Shown: piece by piece, positions 23,591 to 27,397 of the stretch
How positions within the stretch are numbered: position 1 is the first letter of the stretch
Layout of the letters: each line of letters begins with the position of its first letter
From: JANLQX01 sp043775075
Lineage (GTDB): Bacteria > Actinomycetota > Acidimicrobiia > Acidimicrobiales > JANYDT01
Assembly: GCA_043775075.1 (NCBI GenBank)
Contig: JAYVSS010000003.1
Span: 1 to 27,397, forward strand
Direction: 5' to 3'
DNA: 27,397 nt
Position numbers and translations under genes: made by a program
The notes under the pieces: generated by a model
Seen by the model: the letters and a program-made list of their open reading frames with translations, nothing else
Databases searched by the model: none
What the model was told of the DNA's origin: nothing

Positions 23591-23623
23591 GAGTTCTGCG
23601 GCCTGCCCGGCAGGACCAACGAC

Positions 23624-23887
23624 CTACGCGATGGTGGCGGCCACGGGACCTGCGTCATCGGCATCGTCGAGATGGACGACGACCCATCCGGTAGTAGACG
23701 ATTCAATAACAACCACATGTTCGCCTTGCGGAGTGGGTTCGTCGCAGCAAGCGTCGATCAACTGACCGCGCTGTGGGCCAGAAAGCAGCTCGACCTGGCC
23801 GCCGCGCCCTGACCACGCGACTACCCGACCGATCGAGCCGACGACCGAGCCCGACCCGTGGGCCCGGCGCAGGCGAACAACACGCAT
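23624..23887 (-). CDS. Small NfeD-like OB-fold protein (tentative)
   Basis: The 87-residue product has a basic start (MRVVRLRRAHGSG). It then has a pattern like the C-terminal OB-fold domain of NfeD proteins: VVGSIGRVVAWSGRGGQVEL, GEHVVVIESSTTGWVVVHLD. NfeD proteins normally carry membrane segments before this domain; none is visible here, and the in-frame extension up to 24028 is not hydrophobic and would overlap the prolyl-tRNA synthetase start. The ATG at 23887 is therefore a best guess. There is no SPFH/flotillin partner next to it. The gene could instead be a remnant or not expressed. Confidence 0.45.
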   Translation of the reverse strand: MRVVRLRRAHGSGSVVGSIGRVVAWSGRGGQVELLSGPQRGQLIDACCDEPTPQGEHVVVIESSTTGWVVVHLDDADDAGPVAATIA

Positions 23888-24003
23888 CCCCTTGGGCCCA
23901 CGACTGTGCCAACGGCACCAACCCCGGCGAGCAATCCGACTAAGAGCGGTTGCGATACGGAAACCATCGTTGCCGGTACACGACCACCAGTAGCGTTTCC
24001 CCC

Positions 24004-25752
24004 GTGTCTGCGCCCATTCGTCTCTCAACTCTCTTTCTTCGCACGCTGCGTGACGACCCCGCTGATGCCGAGGTCCCGAGCCACAAGCTCCTCGTTCGTG
24101 CTGGGTACATTCGACGGTGGGCGCCGGGCGTGTACTCGCTACTTCCCCTCGGGCAGATGGTGCAGGACAACGTGGAGGGCATCGTGAAGGACGAGATGAA
24201 CGGCATTGGAGCCCAACAGGTCACCTTTCCCGCCCTCCTCCCCCGCGATCCCTACGAGACGACCGGGCGATGGACCGAATACGGCGACACGCTGTTTCGC
24301 CTCAAGGATCGTCGGGGCAACGATTACCTCCTCGGTCCCACCCACGAGGAGCTCTTCACCCTTGCGGTAAAAGATATGTACACGTCGTATCGCGACTTTC
24401 CGGTGATCTTGTATCAGGTGCAATCGAAGTATCGCGATGAAGCCCGCCCTCGCTCAGGCATATTGCGCGGACGCGAGTTCCTCATGAAAGATTCGTACTC
24501 GTTCGATCTCAACGACGAAGGTTTGGCCCACGCCTACCAGGTACATCGCGACGCGTACCGACGCACGTTTGCTCGCCTTGGTATTGACTACCGCATCGTG
24601 CAGGCGATCTCCGGCGCCATGGGCGGATCGTGGAGCGAGGAGTTCCTCGCGCCCAGCCCGATCGGCGAAGACACCTTCGTCAGTTGTACCTCTTGTGACT
24701 ACGCCGCCAACGTTGAGGCGGTCGAGCGTTCCCTAGGCACACTTGCGACCGTTGATCCGTCGGCTCACTCGACCATGCAAACGCTGCACACGCCGAACTC
24801 CCCCGGAATCACTGCGCTCGTGGCCCACCTCAACGACAACTACAGCCGAGGCGTGGACGCCACGATGCTGTTGAAGAACATCCTCTTCAAAGCCGACGGT
24901 CAACCGATCATGGTGCTCGTGCCCGGCGATCGCGAGGTCGACGAAACCAAGCTGGAAACTGCCATCGCCCCGGCGAAGCTCGAACCGTTTACCGACGAAG
25001 ACTTTGCTGCCCATCCGTCGTTTGTGAAGGGCTACGTGTCCGCTATCGGTATGGCCGCCCACGGAGTGAAGGTGTACGCCGATCCGGTCGTCGCCCCCCA
25101 CACGGTGTGGGTCACCGGAGCGAACAACTACGAGCACCACGTCGTCGATGCCGTAGTCGGTCGAGACTTCACGGTGGATCACACCATCCCGGTGGCCACG
25201 ATCATCGCCGGCGACCCCTGCCCCCGCTGTCATTCGCCGCTCGTTACGGGTCGGGCCATTGAAATCGGCCACATCTTCCAACTCGGTCGCAAGTTCGCTG
25301 ATGCCTTCACCCTTGACGCATCGGGCGCCGACGGCCAGCACATTCGCATCACTATGGGTTCTTACGGTATTGGGATTTCCCGTGCCGTCGCAGTGATCGC
25401 TGAGCAACGCCACGATGATCGCGGATTGTGCTGGCCGAATGCGGTGGCCCCAGCTCAGGTTCACATCGTCGCTGTCACTGGTAAAGAAGGCGGAGCGCAG
25501 CTGGCGGAGGCCGAACGTATAGCAAGCGCGCTTACGGAACGGGGAGTGCGGGTCATTCTCGACGATCGCATCGGGGTAAGCGCGGGGATCAAGTTTGGCG
25601 ACGCCGACCTCCTCGGGATGCCGACGATCTGCATCGTGGGCAAGGGCCTGGCCAATGGCATGGTCGAGGTCAAGGATCGACGCAGCGGCGAACGACGCGA
25701 GGTTTCCGTCGAGTCCATCGTTGATGACTTGGTGGATGCCTCAAGCGTTTAA
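24004..25752 (+). CDS. proS: Prolyl-tRNA synthetase (bacterial type with editing insertion)
   Basis: ProS charges tRNA-Pro with proline in the cytoplasm. The class II core is clear: RRWAPGVYSLLPLG, LGPTHEELFTLAVKDMY, motif 2 KYRDEARPRSGILRGREFLM, motif 3 TMGSYGIGISRAVAVIAEQR and the anticodon-binding domain (AQVHIVAVTGKEGG, LDDRIGVSAGIKFGDADLLG). Between motifs 2 and 3, about residues 225-400, is the INS editing domain that hydrolyses Ala-tRNA-Pro (MLLKNILFKADGQPIMVLV), marking the bacterial ProS type. The GTG at 24004 gives 582 residues and begins just before the conserved LSTLFLRTLRDDPADAEVPS; an ATG at 23950 would add 18 unconserved residues. No strong Shine-Dalgarno is seen. Confidence 0.96.
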   Translation: MSAPIRLSTLFLRTLRDDPADAEVPSHKLLVRAGYIRRWAPGVYSLLPLGQMVQDNVEGIVKDEMNGIGAQQVTFPALLPRDPYETTGRWTEYGDTLFRLKDRRGNDYLLGPTHEELFTLAVKDMYTSYRDFPVILYQVQSKYRDEARPRSGILRGREFLMKDSYSFDLNDEGLAHAYQVHRDAYRRTFARLGIDYRIVQAISGAMGGSWSEEFLAPSPIGEDTFVSCTSCDYAANVEAVERSLGTLATVDPSAHSTMQTLHTPNSPGITALVAHLNDNYSRGVDATMLLKNILFKADGQPIMVLVPGDREVDETKLETAIAPAKLEPFTDEDFAAHPSFVKGYVSAIGMAAHGVKVYADPVVAPHTVWVTGANNYEHHVVDAVVGRDFTVDHTIPVATIIAGDPCPRCHSPLVTGRAIEIGHIFQLGRKFADAFTLDASGADGQHIRITMGSYGIGISRAVAVIAEQRHDDRGLCWPNAVAPAQVHIVAVTGKEGGAQLAEAERIASALTERGVRVILDDRIGVSAGIKFGDADLLGMPTICIVGKGLANGMVEVKDRRSGERREVSVESIVDDLVDASSV

Positions 25753-25836
25753 GGACTGCGCCGTAGCGTTGGTCAATCGATGATGGCTGTTAGGTAGCGC
25801 AGCCAATCGTCGGGTGCCGCAGGCGCGGCCGACCCG

Positions 25837-27397
25837 CTATTTGATGATGGGGAACGTGGTCGTCGGGAGGAAGAGGATCGGCGGGATTGTTCTGATGACG
25901 ATCAAGCGCGTGGTGGTCGTGGTCGTCCCGCTCGGGCAGGCGAGCACGGCTGAGCACGGCTTTGTTGTGGTTGTCGCCGGCGCCGACGTGGTCGTTAGGG
26001 CGGCGGTCGGCGGCACGGTGGTGACCGCGACGACAGTGACCACCGGAGGCGGGGTCACGGTGATGACGGGATCGGGCGTGATTATGGGCGCCGGGGTGGT
26101 CGGTGGCTGCGTGACGGTGTCGGGCGCGACGGTTACCTCGGGAAGAACCACCGTCGTCGGGACCGGAGTCGGTGCGGGGGGGATGATGGCGACCCGACGA
26201 CGCTTGCGGGTGGTCGTCGAGACCCGGGCGGGGCGCGTCGTGACCGGAACGACGACAGCCACCGAGGTCGGCGCGGTCGGCGCGGTCGGCGCGGTCGGCG
26301 CCGGCCGTACGGTGGTGGCTGGCGCCAATGTGGTTGGCGCCACGGTGATTGACGTGGTTGACGTGGTTGACGTGGTTGACGTGCTCGTAGTCGTCGTCGG
26401 GGTTGACGTGCTCGTAGTCGTCGTCGGGGTAATCGTGGTGGCGACAGGGGCCATGGTCGTCGGGGCAACCGTGGTCGCCACAGTGACCGGGACGATGGTC
26501 GGCGCCGCCGGGCCGCGAAACGGCTCGGTTTGCACCTCGTGCACCACGAAGACGGAGAGGGCGAGCAGACCGCCGACCATGGCCAGCGTTGGAGCGGTAC
26601 GCCGCCGACGGGCCATTTGAGGAAAGCCGTTGCGCTTCCAGCGGTAGTGCGTTGACGACGCCACCCCGGCGGCCATGGACGCCACGATCGTGTCCCGGAG
26701 CCCAGGGGGAGCAAGCACGGTGGACGCCGCCTTGGTCGCCGCGCTAGCCGACATCGTTGCCGGGTTGACCAGGGCCTTGCGTCGACGGGTGCATTCGTCG
26801 CACGAATCAGCGTGGCGCGAAACCTGCTTACGCAGCAGTGGAGTGAGGGTCGCCTCGGAACCAACGACACCGGCGAGCGCCGCGCACTCCTTGCGGCCGA
26901 ACCGGATGAGCATCACCGCTCCGAGGGCCTTTTCGAATCTTTCCGTGGCTCGGGCCAGAACCTTGTGGAGCTGCTCGTGGGGAACGCCGGCCGCTTCGGC
27001 CAGGTCGTTGCCGCTGAGATCGTGACGGAATTTAAGGTCGAGAACCGACAGATCGTCGGCCTCGAGGCCGGCCCGGGCATCGTTCACCAGGGTGACGAGC
27101 TCGGACGACTCCAGGGTCCCGGCGGCCGATCGGCCGGTATGTTCGAGGGTGTCACCGAGGCGCATGGGATCACTGGGGCGGGTTTTGGAGCGACGGCGGG
27201 TGAAGACGTAGCACTCGTGGCGAGCCACCGAGAAGAGCCACGCCCGGACTCGTTCGGGCTCACGGAGTTGGGACAGTCGAGACGATGCTCGGAGGAACAC
27301 CTCGTGGGTGACGTCGGCGGCATCGTCAGACGAACCGGTAAGTCGGGCGCAGAAGTCGAACAGCGGCGCCCCGAACCGGTCGTAGAGCTCCCCAAAC
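25837..27397 (-). CDS. Membrane-anchored ECF sigma factor with zinc-finger-like motif and Thr/Pro-rich tail, N-terminus cut by window edge
   Basis: The visible part begins within sigma region 2 (FGELYDRFGAPLFDFCARL, DDAADVTHEVFLRASSRL, ERVRAWLFSVARHECYVFTR). Region 4 follows (ADDLSVLDLKFRHDLSGNDL, AEAAGVPHEQLHKVLARATE). After the sigma domains come an anti-sigma-type motif HADSCDEC (H-x3-C-x2-C, 26791-26814), a basic stretch and one membrane span APTLAMVGGLLALSVFVVHE (about 26536-26601). About 230 residues then remain, dominated by Thr, Pro, Val and Ala with (APT)n and (TST)n repeats and two Cys near the end. The layout predicts a cytoplasmic sigma factor tethered to the membrane with an extended mucin-like outer domain. 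It resembles ECF groups with fused C-terminal sensory extensions rather than a separate anti-sigma factor. Confidence 0.82.
   Translation of the reverse strand, partial: FGELYDRFGAPLFDFCARLTGSSDDAADVTHEVFLRASSRLSQLREPERVRAWLFSVARHECYVFTRRRSKTRPSDPMRLGDTLEHTGRSAAGTLESSELVTLVNDARAGLEADDLSVLDLKFRHDLSGNDLAEAAGVPHEQLHKVLARATERFEKALGAVMLIRFGRKECAALAGVVGSEATLTPLLRKQVSRHADSCDECTRRRKALVNPATMSASAATKAASTVLAPPGLRDTIVASMAAGVASSTHYRWKRNGFPQMARRRRTAPTLAMVGGLLALSVFVVHEVQTEPFRGPAAPTIVPVTVATTVAPTTMAPVATTITPTTTTSTSTPTTTTSTSTTSTTSTTSITVAPTTLAPATTVRPAPTAPTAPTAPTSVAVVVPVTTRPARVSTTTRKRRRVAIIPPAPTPVPTTVVLPEVTVAPDTVTQPPTTPAPIITPDPVITVTPPPVVTVVAVTTVPPTAALTTTSAPATTTTKPCSAVLACPSGTTTTTTRLIVIRTIPPILFLPTTTFPIIK
26266..26301 (+). 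repeat. Four 9-bp tandem repeats in the sigma-factor tail (APT repeat)
   Basis: GGTCGGCGC occurs four times in tandem, encoding the alternating Ala-Pro-Thr run of the predicted outer domain on the minus strand. The units preserve the frame. Confidence 0.85.
26349..26429 (+). repeat. 9-bp and 27-bp tandem repeats in the sigma-factor tail (Thr/Ser run)
   Basis: TTGACGTGG or TTGACGTGC occurs four times at 26349-26384. The last unit opens a perfect 27-bp duplication, 26376-26402 and 26403-26429. On the minus strand they encode TSTTSTTST and two copies of TPTTTTSTS. All units are multiples of three bases, so length variation would not break the gene. Confidence 0.85.

Noticed and set aside
23570..23812. 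80-codon plus-strand frame between the lipase and proS genes
   Set aside because: It starts within the DnaA-box-like repeat and is antisense to the NfeD-like frame; no homologous pattern was seen.
25756..25802. CTGCGC / GCGCAG inverted repeat after proS as a terminator
   Set aside because: It has only 6 bp with a 35-base loop and no T-run; too weak to call.
25814..26620. 268-codon Val/Gly/Thr-rich frame on the plus strand
   Set aside because: It is the complementary reading of the Thr/Pro repeat tail of the sigma factor; its composition comes from the repeats.

Overview
The window is high-GC DNA that reads as a chromosomal stretch of an actinobacterium. The clues are frequent GTG/TTG starts, ATGA and GTGA gene overlaps, an actinobacterial carotenoid end-group module (CrtT, CrtU and a Rieske/DUF5914-type protein), and an ECF sigma factor fused to a membrane anchor. 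A member of Acidimicrobiia or a relative is my guess, not something the sequence proves. Both ends cut a gene: a 3-hydroxyacyl-CoA dehydrogenase on the left and the sigma factor on the right. No tRNA, rRNA, CRISPR array, insertion sequence or phage gene was seen, and no gene-free stretch exceeds about 300 bases.

Region 1 (1-2131) holds the dehydrogenase, a divergent peptidase-S51-like protein without its nucleophile serine, and a frameshifted remnant of a PQQ-type sugar dehydrogenase. Region 2 (2165-2305) is a compact series of hairpins of unknown class leading into the next gene.

Region 3 (2304-7651) is a carotenoid-modification module. A Rieske oxygenase-like protein on the plus strand converges on a minus-strand set: methyltransferase (crtT), carotene desaturase/methyltransferase (crtU) and an amylosucrase. 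The amylosucrase has its own LacI-family-like palindromic operator.

Region 4 (7914-20582) is nucleoside uptake and catabolism. A BMP-type binding protein, a terminator, then an ATPase, two permeases and cytidine deaminase form a tightly overlapping operon. It is followed by a Rid-family protein, adenosine deaminase, a solitary DNA methyltransferase with an extra C-terminal domain, and, on the other strand, an unusual alpha/beta-hydrolase, a phosphohexomutase/phosphopentomutase-type enzyme and deoxyribose-phosphate aldolase. Imported nucleosides would be deaminated, and the pentose-phosphate would enter central metabolism via the mutase and DeoC. No nucleoside phosphorylase is present in the window.

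Region 5 (20652-23887) has a cytochrome P450 with its own ferredoxin, a secreted lipase-family protein, a cluster of three DnaA-box-like sites and a small NfeD-like protein. Six minus-strand genes (lipase, ferredoxin, P450, deoC, mutase, hydrolase) run head to tail with gaps of 39-101 bases. Region 6 (24004-27397) is prolyl-tRNA synthetase and the partial ECF sigma factor, which carries a zinc-finger-like motif, one membrane span and a long Thr/Pro-rich tail encoded by tandem DNA repeats.
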